DNA of 39,568 nt, from positions 1 to 39,568 of the forward strand of contig CANJOS010000009.1 in the NCBI GenBank assembly GCA_947476015.1. The letters are read 5' to 3'. The notes below the pieces were generated by a model. The model was not told the DNA's origin and searched no databases. It worked only from the letters and a program-made list of their open reading frames with translations. Origin of the DNA: Comamonadaceae bacterium. Lineage in GTDB: Bacteria > Pseudomonadota > Gammaproteobacteria > Burkholderiales > Burkholderiaceae_C. Both the position numbers and the translations under genes were made by a program. Positions 31,602-39,568 of this stretch are shown in pieces; within the stretch, counting starts at the first letter, position 1; each line of letters begins with the position of its first letter.

Positions 31602-32168
31602 TCATTTCACACGCGCACGAATTTCAGGCAATGCCTTTTGCATGTAGTAAATCATGGACCAAATGGTCAGGATCGAAGCAATCCAAATGAGCACAGTCCC
31701 CCAAAGGTGCGTATCGATCACACCAAAGAGTTGGCCATTGAAAAGCAGAAAAGGAATGGCCACCATTTGGACGGTGGTTTTTAATTTGCCCACAAAATGG
31801 ACGGCCACACTCTTGCTGGCGCCAATTTGGGCCATCCACTCTCGCAAGGCTGAAATGGCAATTTCACGGCCAATGATGATCAGGGCCACCCACACATGCG
31901 CTCGGTGCAAATGAACCAGCATGAGCAAGGAAGCGCAGACCAAAAACTTATCGGCCACGGGATCCAAGAATGCCCCAAAGGAGGAGGCTTGGTTGAGTTT
32001 GCGAGCCAAATAGCCATCGAGCCAATCGGTGATGGCAAAGATCACAAACATGGTGGTGGCCAAGAAGTTTTGCGACTCGGGTGGTAAATCGGAATAAAAC
32101 ACCCCCACAATGAAAGGGATGGCAACAATGCGCGTCCAGGTCATGAGGGTGGGGATGGTGAAAAACAT
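31602..32168 (-). CDS. pgsA: CDP-diacylglycerol--glycerol-3-phosphate 3-phosphatidyltransferase
   Basis: A 188-residue inner-membrane enzyme with the CDP-alcohol phosphatidyltransferase motif D-G-x2-A-R-x8-G-x3-D-x3-D, seen as DWLDGYLARKLNQASSFG then AFLDPVADK (about residues 47-74). It makes phosphatidylglycerol phosphate, the precursor of phosphatidylglycerol and cardiolipin. About four to five transmembrane helices. It follows uvrC by 42 bp on the same strand, the common uvrC-pgsA order. Essential gene in most bacteria. Confidence 0.95.
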   Translation of the reverse strand: MFFTIPTLMTWTRIVAIPFIVGVFYSDLPPESQNFLATTMFVIFAITDWLDGYLARKLNQASSFGAFLDPVADKFLVCASLLMLVHLHRAHVWVALIIIGREIAISALREWMAQIGASKSVAVHFVGKLKTTVQMVAIPFLLFNGQLFGVIDTHLWGTVLIWIASILTIWSMIYYMQKALPEIRARVK

Positions 32169-32210
32169 GGTGCTTATTGTGGCATGTCTTGGCTTGCATT
32201 AACTGACGCC

Positions 32211-34166
32211 TTAGCGCAAAGCCTGGTAAATGGACTCGGCCAATTCTTTTGAAATACCATCGACCGACATCAAGTCTTCCACGCTGGCATCCTCCACCCC
32301 CCGGACACCCCCAAAGCGTTGCAGCAATTTGGCTCGCTTACGCGGTCCAATGCCTGGAATTTCTTCCAAGCGGCCGCCGCCCACCCGAACCTTGGCCCGT
32401 TGTGCGCGCATGCCTGTGATAGCAAAACGGTGCGCCTCATCCCTGACTTGTGCAACCAACATCAAGGCCGCTGAGTCTTTGCCCAGGTAGACTTTGTCTC
32501 GACCATCGGCAAAGACCAACTCTTCTAAGCCGACCTTTCGGCCTTCTCCTTTTTCAACGCCCACGATCAGGGAAAGGTCAAGGCCAAGCGTTTCAAAGAC
32601 CTCTCTGGCCATCGAGACCTGACCCTTGCCGCCATCAATCAAAACCAAATCCGGCATGCGCAACTTCACATCGCTGGCTCCCTCTTTCATGGCCTCCGCC
32701 AATTTGCCATAACGGCGCATCAAGACTTGACGCATGGCGGCGTAATCATCACCCGCCGTGACACCCTCAATTTTGTAACGGCGGTATTCGCTGCTTTGCA
32801 TTTTGTGATTTTGAAACACCACACAGGAGGCTTGCGTGGCCTCACCCGAAGTGTGTGAAACATCAAAACACTCCATGCGCAGGGCATCAATGTCATCAGG
32901 GGCTAAGTCCAAAGCCTCCACCAAGGCTCTGGTTCTGGCTTGTTGCGAACCTTCTTCTGCCAACAATCGCGCCAATTGAATGGCTGCATTTTTTTCTGCC
33001 ATTTCAAGCCATGAACGCCTTTGTTCTCGGGGGTTGTGAACCACCGACACCTTGGTGCCTGACTGTGAGGCGATGGCATCCACAACTTTGGTGTTGATTT
33101 TTTCACTGGTAATTAAGGCAAGCGGTACCGGAATGTTCAAGTAGTGCTGGGCAATGAAGGACTCCAGCACTTTCACTTCAAGGCTTTGTAGTTCTGTGCC
33201 CACATCATCTTCAATCTCCACATTCACCATGGCGTGACCCTCTTCTACGTGGGAGGGAAAATAGGGGCGATCGCCCAAATGACGCCCACCTCGAACCATG
33301 GCCAAGTTGACGCAAGCTCGGCCGCCCTGCACTTTCACCGCGAGGATGTCTACATCGGTATCTTTCACGTTGTCCACCGATTGCTGATGCAACACCCTTG
33401 ACAGTGCATTCATCTGATTCCGAACTTCCGCTGCCATCTCAAACTCAAGCCTGTCAGAGTGCGCCATCATGCGCACTTCCATGTCTTTCAAAACAGCTTG
33501 TGTTTCGCCTCTGAGAAACGCCTCAGCCTGCGCCACATCATGCGCATACTGCGCCATCGTAATGGCCTCCACACAAGGTCCGGAACAACGTTTGATTTGA
33601 TAAAGCAAGCAAGGCCGTGTGCGGTTGGCAAACACTGTGTCTTCACAGGTTCTCAATCTGAAAACCTTCTGCAACAACTGAATGGTTTCCTTCACGGCCC
33701 AAGCACTGGGATAGGGTCCGAAATACCGGTGTTTTTTTTCGACGCCCCCGCGGTAGTAGGCAATGCGAGAATACACCTCAGGCTTGACCCCTGTCCCAGC
33801 GGTGGAAGCACCAGGCTTGAATGCCCCGCCCGTGCCAGAGACTTTGAGATAAGGGTAACTTTTGTCATCCCTGAACAAAATATTGAATTTGGGACTCAGC
33901 GTTTTGATCAGGTTATTTTCTAGCAGCAAGGCTTCGGCTTCAGACCGAACCACCGTGGTTTGCATGCGCCGTATTTTGCTGACCATGTGGCCAATGCGAG
34001 TGCCACCATGGTCTTTTTGAAAATAACTGCTGACACGTTTTTTCAAATTTCGTGCTTTGCCAACATACAAAACCTGATCTTCAGCATCGAAATACCGATA
34101 CACCCCCGGCAAACCGGGGAGTGCGGCCACTTCGGCCAACAAAGATTCGGGGTGAACGCTTGACAT
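32211..34166 (-). CDS. uvrC: Excinuclease ABC subunit C
   Basis: A 651-residue UvrC. Domains in order: GIY-YIG nuclease ([19 protein letters not shown], about residues 19-95), the cysteine-bearing region ([13 protein letters not shown]), the UVR motif binding UvrB (about 212-245), the RNase H-like second nuclease (FDVSHTSGE and later [11 protein letters not shown]) and tandem helix-hairpin-helix repeats at the C-terminus ([29 protein letters not shown]). It makes both incisions in nucleotide excision repair. Divergent from earP with only 39 bp between them. Confidence 0.97.
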   Translation of the reverse strand: MSSVHPESLLAEVAALPGLPGVYRYFDAEDQVLYVGKARNLKKRVSSYFQKDHGGTRIGHMVSKIRRMQTTVVRSEAEALLLENNLIKTLSPKFNILFRDDKSYPYLKVSGTGGAFKPGASTAGTGVKPEVYSRIAYYRGGVEKKHRYFGPYPSAWAVKETIQLLQKVFRLRTCEDTVFANRTRPCLLYQIKRCSGPCVEAITMAQYAHDVAQAEAFLRGETQAVLKDMEVRMMAHSDRLEFEMAAEVRNQMNALSRVLHQQSVDNVKDTDVDILAVKVQGGRACVNLAMVRGGRHLGDRPYFPSHVEEGHAMVNVEIEDDVGTELQSLEVKVLESFIAQHYLNIPVPLALITSEKINTKVVDAIASQSGTKVSVVHNPREQRRSWLEMAEKNAAIQLARLLAEEGSQQARTRALVEALDLAPDDIDALRMECFDVSHTSGEATQASCVVFQNHKMQSSEYRRYKIEGVTAGDDYAAMRQVLMRRYGKLAEAMKEGASDVKLRMPDLVLIDGGKGQVSMAREVFETLGLDLSLIVGVEKGEGRKVGLEELVFADGRDKVYLGKDSAALMLVAQVRDEAHRFAITGMRAQRAKVRVGGGRLEEIPGIGPRKRAKLLQRFGGVRGVEDASVEDLMSVDGISKELAESIYQALR

Positions 34167-34205
34167 GGGGGCTATTGTGTCTCGAAGCGCGCGACAATAT
34201 CACGC

Positions 34206-35306
34206 ATGCTTTGGGACATTTTTTGCCGCGTCATCGATAACCATGGAGATTTGGGGGTCTGTTGGCGCCTGAGCGCCGATTTGGCTTCGAAAGGGCACGA
34301 CGTTCGCCTGTGGGTTGACGACGCCAGCGCGCTGACTTGGATGGCGCCAGAAGTCCACCTTGATCAAAATGCTTGGGGAATGCTTCAATTTCAGCGCGCA
34401 CAAGTCATGGTCAGACCCTGGCAGACACCTCTCTCGGTACAAGAACCCGTATCAGACGTCTGGGTTGAAGCCTTTGGCTGCGAATTACCTCTGCATTTCA
34501 TCTCTGGGGAACAGGCGTGCACGCCAGACGGTGCGAGGTCCGCCCTACCGGTTTGGTTGAACTTGGAATATTTGAGCGCAGAGCCTTATGTTGAGCGAAG
34601 CCATCGGCTGCCCTCGCCCGTCATGAGTGGCCCACTGAAAGGACGAACCAAGTGGTTTTTCTATCCAGGCTTCACAGACAAGACCGGCGGATTGATTCGA
34701 GAGCCTAAGCTTGAAGAAGACCTGAAAATCAGACTGAGCAAGCCCCGTAAACAAGGCCAAAACCAAATCAGTTTGCAAAAAACTCTGCTGTTTTGCTATG
34801 AACCCGTGGCATTGGCGGAGGCCCTGCAATTAAACGCCTTTCGCGCGGATGGCCATCAATGGCAGGTAGCGCAGGGTCGGGGGGCTTTGGCCTTTGACGA
34901 AGCCATGGCCAGTCTGCCAAAAGACTCTCAGAACCTTAGGTTCTCCAAAATTCCGCCCCTTTCGCAGTCAGAATTTGACAAATGCTTAGCGGACAGCGAT
35001 TTCAATTTTGTGAGAGGCGAGGACTCTTTGGTTCGCGCTTTGTGGGCTGGAAAAGCCTTTGTTTGGCACATCTATCCGCAAGAAGATGGTGCCCACGCCC
35101 CCAAATTGAATGCTTTTTTAGACTGGCTTGAAGCCCCAGAGAGTTTGCGGCGCTTTCATCTTCGCTGGAACGGCTTGTCTACAGAGCCCCTGCCAGATGT
35201 TGATCTGCCAGCATGGGAGGCATGCGCCGTAGCGGCCAGACAGCGTTTGATGGGACAGATGGATTTGGTCAGTCAGCTGCTTCAATTTGTAGAAGAAAAG
35301 CGCTAA
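34206..35306 (+). CDS. earP: EF-P arginine rhamnosyltransferase EarP
   Basis: A 366-residue GT-B glycosyltransferase that transfers rhamnose from TDP-rhamnose to Arg32 of elongation factor P. The N-terminal motif IFCRVIDNHGDLGVCWRL contains Asp11 and Asp15 at the spacing of the catalytic and binding aspartates in studied EarP proteins, and the C-terminal donor-site motif is RGEDSLVRALWAGK followed by WHIYPQEDGAH. It is directly upstream of efp on the same strand, the usual pairing. TDP-rhamnose synthesis genes are not in the window. Confidence 0.95.
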   Translation: MLWDIFCRVIDNHGDLGVCWRLSADLASKGHDVRLWVDDASALTWMAPEVHLDQNAWGMLQFQRAQVMVRPWQTPLSVQEPVSDVWVEAFGCELPLHFISGEQACTPDGARSALPVWLNLEYLSAEPYVERSHRLPSPVMSGPLKGRTKWFFYPGFTDKTGGLIREPKLEEDLKIRLSKPRKQGQNQISLQKTLLFCYEPVALAEALQLNAFRADGHQWQVAQGRGALAFDEAMASLPKDSQNLRFSKIPPLSQSEFDKCLADSDFNFVRGEDSLVRALWAGKAFVWHIYPQEDGAHAPKLNAFLDWLEAPESLRRFHLRWNGLSTEPLPDVDLPAWEACAVAARQRLMGQMDLVSQLLQFVEEKR

Positions 35307-35352
35307 AATCGGGGGCTTTGGGCCAGATCTATCTTGTGCCCTTTAATTCAAT

Positions 35353-35394
35353 GATCCTTCAGGGGATCGCCCCGAATGGGCGTCAACATTCGGG
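35353..35394 (+). promoter_or_regulatory. Two hairpins in the efp leader
   Basis: Between earP and efp, GATCC/GGATC (35353-35368) and a perfect 8-bp stem CCCGAATG (35371-35378) with CATTCGGG (35387-35394) lie in tandem, ending 17 bp before the efp ATG. Neither is followed by a T-run, so they are more likely leader structures than terminators. Confidence 0.45.
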
Positions 35395-35411
35395 ACAACA
35401 CTGGACACCTT

Positions 35412-35966
35412 ATGAAAGTAGCTCAAGAAATTCGCGTCGGCAACGTCATCATGCAAGGCAAAGACCCCATGATCGTTCTGCGCACTGAATACAGCCGTGG
35501 CGGCCGCGGTGCAGCCACCGTTCGCATGAAGCTCAAAGCATTGCTGAGCAACATGGGAACTGAGTCTGTGTTCAAAGCCGATGACAAAATGGACCAAGTT
35601 ATTTTGGACCAAAAAGAGTGCACCTACTCTTATTTCGCCGACCCCATGTATGTGTTCATGGACCAAGAATTCAACCAGTACGAAGTGGAATCTGAGAACA
35701 TGGGCGACGCCCTGCACTACCTGGAAGATGGCATGTCTGTTGAAGTGGTGTTCTACGACGGCAAGGCTATTTCTGTTGAGTTACCCACCAGTGTGGAACG
35801 CGAAATCACTTGGACCGAGCCTGCTGTCAAAGGTGACACATCGGGCAAGGTTCTCAAGCCTGCCAAGATTGCGACTGGCTTTGAAGTGCCTGTTCCTTTG
35901 TTTGTAAACCAAGGCGACAAAATTGAAATTGACACGCGCACAGGCGAGTACCGCAAGCGCGTTTGA
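35412..35966 (+). CDS. efp: Elongation factor P
   Basis: A 184-residue EF-P from ATG at 35412 ([11 protein letters not shown]); an in-frame extension upstream is rejected because it runs through the leader hairpins. Three beta-barrel domains; the domain I loop reads YSRGGRGAA, placing arginine at position 32, the residue rhamnosylated by EarP. The C-terminal [17 protein letters not shown] is canonical. EF-P relieves ribosome stalling at proline runs. Arg32 agrees with the neighbouring earP and rules out the lysine-type (EpmAB) modification. Confidence 0.97.
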   Translation: MKVAQEIRVGNVIMQGKDPMIVLRTEYSRGGRGAATVRMKLKALLSNMGTESVFKADDKMDQVILDQKECTYSYFADPMYVFMDQEFNQYEVESENMGDALHYLEDGMSVEVVFYDGKAISVELPTSVEREITWTEPAVKGDTSGKVLKPAKIATGFEVPVPLFVNQGDKIEIDTRTGEYRKRV

Positions 35967-35987
35967 TCAAGTGGGCCAGGCATTAAT

Positions 35988-37166
35988 TTAATTCGAAAGC
36001 GTTTTGGAAGGCCGCAGGCGCCATGCCTGGGGTGAGCCTCCCATGACGCCTAAGCCCACCACCCAGAAAACAACGGAGACGCCGGCCACCGCACCTGCCG
36101 CACCAAAAATTAGCGGCATCACAAAACTCGAAGCATTCACCGCCATGATGCGCAGTCCGAGAGCCTCACCTTGCCGGTTTGATGGGGTAATTTGATACAA
36201 GGTACTCATGATCATGGGTTGAACCACACCCAAAACCAAACCCAAGACCACTGAACAGATCCCCATGGCCATGGCTGATTCAAAAAATGGATAAATGCCG
36301 AAGATGAGGCCGGCCAGAATCATGGCCCCTGCGAGCAGCCGATACTCTTGTAAACGTCGTGCGATCCATGGCAAGAGCACGCGAATCACCGCCGAGGCCA
36401 CAGCAAAAGCGCCCAAGATGGCACCCACCACTGAAGCGCTGAACCCGCGTTCATGGCCCAGCACTGGCACCACAAAGGTATGCACATCCCAGCAAGAGGA
36501 GAGCAGCCAATTGACAAACAAGAGTCGCCGCATCAAAGGGTCCCGCAACAAATCCCAAACGCGGCCCGGCGTCATGTCAAGATCCAAAGGCGCCATAGGT
36601 TGCTCCTTGATTCTTCGAAGCCACAACCAAGCCAGCAAGGGAAAAACAAACAGCATGACAAAGGCGGCACGAAAACCGCCCTCGTCTGCCGGAACAGCGC
36701 CTGCGTGATCAATGAGCAAACCTGCGAAAAATGGTCCCATGAAATTTGACACGGAAGGACCGATGGCCAGCCAACTGAAGGTTTCTTTAAGCTGATTGGC
36801 ATCGGAAGACATTCGGCCCACGTGTCTTTGGAGAGCAATCACGGTCACCCCCGACGCACCACCTGTCGCCAAGGCGGTCAAACACAAGACTGGAAAGAGA
36901 GGCCACACCACAGCAATGCCGGCGCCCAAGCAAGCCAACACCACGCAAAAACGGACTGGTTTTTTCAAACCATGACGATCGGTGAAACGCCCCGCAGGAA
37001 TGGCCATGAACACTTGCGAGAGCGAAAAGAGCGCCAACAAGACGCCCACAGCCATGGCGCTGTAGCCCTGCTGAAGGGCCAACAATGGGGTCGCCATTCG
37101 CATCCCCGTCATGCAAGCGTGAAAAAAAATCTGCCCCACGATCAGTTGGGTCAACTCTTTCTTCAC
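35988..37166 (-). CDS. MFS transporter
   Basis: A 392-residue protein with about twelve hydrophobic helices. The loop between helices 2 and 3 has the MFS motif in the form IPAGRFTDRHGLKKPV (about residues 56-71). The second half begins near residue 205 after a charged central loop (RRIKEQPMAPLDLDM). Resembles drug/metabolite efflux permeases, but substrate cannot be named. Its start overlaps the rmuC stop by 4 bp, so it is probably expressed with rmuC. It faces efp tail to tail with a 21-bp gap. Confidence 0.9.
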   Translation of the reverse strand: MKKELTQLIVGQIFFHACMTGMRMATPLLALQQGYSAMAVGVLLALFSLSQVFMAIPAGRFTDRHGLKKPVRFCVVLACLGAGIAVVWPLFPVLCLTALATGGASGVTVIALQRHVGRMSSDANQLKETFSWLAIGPSVSNFMGPFFAGLLIDHAGAVPADEGGFRAAFVMLFVFPLLAWLWLRRIKEQPMAPLDLDMTPGRVWDLLRDPLMRRLLFVNWLLSSCWDVHTFVVPVLGHERGFSASVVGAILGAFAVASAVIRVLLPWIARRLQEYRLLAGAMILAGLIFGIYPFFESAMAMGICSVVLGLVLGVVQPMIMSTLYQITPSNRQGEALGLRIMAVNASSFVMPLIFGAAGAVAGVSVVFWVVGLGVMGGSPQAWRLRPSKTLSN

Positions 37167-38566
37167 TGAGACTCGCCGCTGACAGTGGGCGCTTCATCCT
37201 CTAAGGGGCCCGCATCGAGTTCTTGCGCCAGCAAACCTGGCACCTGCCCCTCAGGCAGGGCCTCGACTTGTCGCAAGGCACGGTGCATCACATTGCTGCG
37301 TGTTTGTGCCTTGTCAAGTGTGTTCAAAACTGTTTGGGTTTGCTCTTTGACTTTGGCCAGCACATCGCCAAACTTTCCAAATTCTGTTTTCACCGCACCC
37401 AAGACTTGCCATACTTCGCTCGACCTTTTCTCGAGCGCCAAGGTTCTGAATCCCATTTGCAAAGAATTCAACATGGCCATCAGCGTGGTAGGGCCCGCCA
37501 ATGTGACACGGTAATCTCGTTGAAGAGATTCAATCAAACCCGGACGGCGCAAGACCTCGGCGTACAAACCTTCGGTGGGCAGAAACATGATGGCGAAATC
37601 AGTGGTGTGCGGCGGCTCAATGTATTTTTCTGTGATGGATTTGGCTTCCAATCGAACACGCGCTTCTAAAGCTTTGCTGCAAATTTCAGCTTGGGCTGCA
37701 TCTGCCCGCGATTGTGCATCGAGCAATCTTTCATAGTCTTCGTTCGGAAACTTGGCATCAATGGGCAGCCACACGGGCTGGCCATCATCAGAGCGACCTG
37801 GCAACCGAATGGCAAAGTCGACCCGATTTTTACTGCCAGGAATGGTGGCGTGTTGCATGGCATATTGGTCGGGTGCCATGACTTGCTCTAGCAAAGATGC
37901 CAATTGCGCTTCACCAAACATGCCTCGCGTTTTCACGTTGGTCAACAAGTGTTTCAAGTCACCCACGCCCTGCGCCAAGGTGTTCATCTCGCCTAGGCCT
38001 TTGTGCACTTGCTCCAAGCGATCGGCCACCTGTTTGAAACTTTCGCCCAGACGCGCTTGCAATGTGGTTTGTAATTTTTCATCAACCGTTTGACGCATTT
38101 CATCCAACTTCGCTGCATTGTTTTGCTGCAACTGCGCCAACTGAGTTTCCAAAGTGCCGCGCATTTCAGACAAACGGCGTGCATTGGCTTCAGACAGCTG
38201 TTGAACTTGCAAGGTGAGTGTGTCTGACAATGTTTTTTGCAACAAAGAGAGTTGCTGCGCAAACGCATCCATCTGACTGTTTTGGGTGCGCGTGGCCTCT
38301 GCACTTTGCTGAACCAAGGATTGCTGGAAAGTTCCCAATGTTTGAATGAGTTCTTGTCGCCCGCCCCTGGCAGACTCATGGATGGCACTTCTCAGTTCAC
38401 GCTCAAGACGCTCGTTGGCAGACTGCAAGTTGGCGGCCCATTGAGCGACTTCTTCAGACGACTTTGACGGGTCTGAACTTTTCCACCATAAACTTCCCAT
38501 CAACACCAATGCGATGGCATTGAGTGCGAGCAATAACCACAGCAGAAAAGAAATGTCCAAGGCCAT
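37163..38566 (-). CDS. rmuC: DNA recombination protein RmuC
   Basis: A 467-residue protein with one N-terminal membrane helix (about residues 8-27), a long coiled-coil rich in Gln, Glu and Ala (about 35-190), and a C-terminal RmuC domain with a nuclease-like fold (VKTRGMFGEAQLASLLEQV, IDAKFPNEDYERLL, IMFLPTEGLYAE). RmuC limits inversions at short repeats and is thought to process DNA structures. Upstream of and overlapping the MFS gene. Motifs all intact. Confidence 0.93.
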   Translation of the reverse strand: MALDISFLLWLLLALNAIALVLMGSLWWKSSDPSKSSEEVAQWAANLQSANERLERELRSAIHESARGGRQELIQTLGTFQQSLVQQSAEATRTQNSQMDAFAQQLSLLQKTLSDTLTLQVQQLSEANARRLSEMRGTLETQLAQLQQNNAAKLDEMRQTVDEKLQTTLQARLGESFKQVADRLEQVHKGLGEMNTLAQGVGDLKHLLTNVKTRGMFGEAQLASLLEQVMAPDQYAMQHATIPGSKNRVDFAIRLPGRSDDGQPVWLPIDAKFPNEDYERLLDAQSRADAAQAEICSKALEARVRLEAKSITEKYIEPPHTTDFAIMFLPTEGLYAEVLRRPGLIESLQRDYRVTLAGPTTLMAMLNSLQMGFRTLALEKRSSEVWQVLGAVKTEFGKFGDVLAKVKEQTQTVLNTLDKAQTRSNVMHRALRQVEALPEGQVPGLLAQELDAGPLEDEAPTVSGESQ

Positions 38567-38595
38567 TCTTTATGCCAATTTAAGAGGGATCAGCC

Positions 38596-39568
38596 TCATC
38601 GAGCGGCAACTTGGTTGAGGGGTGTTAGTGCGCGACCCGTTTTGAAAAAGGCAATGAGGTTATCAGCCGCCAGTTGCGCCATGGCAAGGCGAGTTTTTAC
38701 CGTTGAGCTGGCGATGTGCGGTGTAAGCACCACATTGGGCACTGTCAACAAGCCGGGATGCACACTGGGCTCGCCCTCATACACGTCCAATCCTGCTGCC
38801 GCGATTTGTTTATTTTGAAGGGCTACTGCCAATGCGGCATCGTCCACAATACCGCCTCTGGCAATGTTCACCAAGGTGGCTGTAGGCTTCATTTTTGCGA
38901 TCTCTTTGGCACCGATAGCATGGTGTGATTCTGCACTGTAGGGCAGCACCAATACAAGGTGATCACAGGTGGTGAGCAGTGTTTCTTTGTCGACATAACG
39001 GGCTTTGCATGCTACTTCAGTGACCGCATCCAGTTTGCTTCTGTTGTGGTAAATGACGTTCATGCCAAAACCTAATGCGCCGCGCTTGGCAATGGCCTGA
39101 CCAATGCGTCCCATGCCCAAGATGCCCATCGTGCTGCCATGCACTTCGGCCCCAGCAAACATGTCGTAACGCCACTGTTTCCATTGACCTGCTCTTAAAT
39201 AATGTTCACTCTCGGTCATCCGTCTTGCGGTGGCCATCAGCAAGGCAAAACCGAAATCGGCAGTAGTTTCTGTGAGGACATCTGGCGTGTTGCTGGCCAA
39301 CACCCCCAAAGAGGTCATGGTAGGTACATCAAAATTATTGAACCCCACGGCCATGTTGGCTGCCATTTTAAGTCTGGGTTTTGCACCCAACACGCCGGCA
39401 TTGATGGGATCTGAACCTGTGGTCAGAGCGCCATCCTGACTTTCCAGTGCTTGCTTCCACGACGCTGGCGTCCAAGGTGTGTCAGCTTGATTGGATGTCA
39501 CTTCAAATGACGGAGTCAAAGCATCAATGACCGATTGAAATATGGGCCGTGCAACCAACAACTTAGGC
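38596..39568 (-). CDS. D-2-hydroxyacid dehydrogenase (glyoxylate/hydroxypyruvate/2-ketogluconate reductase type), 5' end cut
   Basis: The frame is open to the right window edge, so the first few residues are probably missing; about 323 codons are present. The NAD(P) motif is GILGMGRIGQAIAKR, and the catalytic triad is recognisable: Arg in NIARGGIVDD, Glu in GLDVYEGEP, His in LTPHIASST. Such enzymes reduce glyoxylate, hydroxypyruvate or 2-ketogluconate in the cytoplasm. It ends 29 bp before rmuC on the same strand and might be co-transcribed. Exact substrate not resolved. Confidence 0.9.
   Translation of the reverse strand, partial: PKLLVARPIFQSVIDALTPSFEVTSNQADTPWTPASWKQALESQDGALTTGSDPINAGVLGAKPRLKMAANMAVGFNNFDVPTMTSLGVLASNTPDVLTETTADFGFALLMATARRMTESEHYLRAGQWKQWRYDMFAGAEVHGSTMGILGMGRIGQAIAKRGALGFGMNVIYHNRSKLDAVTEVACKARYVDKETLLTTCDHLVLVLPYSAESHHAIGAKEIAKMKPTATLVNIARGGIVDDAALAVALQNKQIAAAGLDVYEGEPSVHPGLLTVPNVVLTPHIASSTVKTRLAMAQLAADNLIAFFKTGRALTPLNQVAAR

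Noticed and set aside
35376-35411. Upstream ATG for efp adding 12 residues
   Set aside because: The extension lies in the leader hairpin, and the canonical EF-P start with Arg at position 32 is at 35412.

Overview
The window reads as chromosomal DNA of a betaproteobacterium of the order Burkholderiales, most likely Comamonadaceae (Limnohabitans, Rhodoferax or Polaromonas-like; genus is a guess). The signs are an EarP/EF-P arginine-rhamnosylation pair, TctC/Bug-type solute receptors, and a housekeeping block with hupB, tRNA-Val, ppiD, tRNA-His, pgsA and uvrC. No rRNA, CRISPR array or intact insertion sequence was seen.

Layout. Positions 1-1683: tail of a quinone-oxidoreductase-like gene, then a minus-strand pair of a Stealth-family sugar-phosphate transferase and a pterin-carbinolamine dehydratase. 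Positions 1806-13035: one long plus-strand operon for arabinose-containing saccharides. It has a good sigma-70 promoter with two palindromes just downstream, an Opp/Dpp-type ABC importer (receptor, two permeases, two ATPases), a cytoplasmic GH51 arabinofuranosidase, an unusual ArsR-type regulator with a three-cysteine cluster, a XylB-like SDR sugar dehydrogenase, an aldose 1-epimerase and an SMP-30 lactonase. Together these would import oligosaccharides, release the pentose inside the cell and oxidise it to the sugar acid (start of a Weimberg-type route). The later steps are not in the window. Positions 13036-13889: a terminator shared with a convergent TerC-family gene.

Positions 13959-26868 look like a genomic island. 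A 65-bp direct repeat (4 mismatches) made of the 3' half of tRNA-His plus flanking sequence lies at both ends; the right copy belongs to the intact tRNA-His. Inside are a small DUF6641-like gene, two tandem TctC receptors, a LysR regulator divergent from a hydantoinase/oxoprolinase A-B pair plus an FAH-family hydrolase, and a pyruvate-dehydrogenase-type E1 gene divergent from an Lrp/AsnC regulator. The E2 gene that should follow E1 is a decayed pseudogene. No integrase gene is visible.

Positions 26823-39568 are core genome: tRNA-His, ppiD, tRNA-Val, hupB, a tartrate/D-malate dehydrogenase overlapping an EamA permease gene, pgsA, uvrC, then divergent earP-efp (with Arg32 present in EF-P), an MFS permease overlapping rmuC, and a D-2-hydroxyacid dehydrogenase cut by the window edge.

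All functional calls come from reading motifs and family resemblance by eye. No database search, alignment or composition calculation was run.
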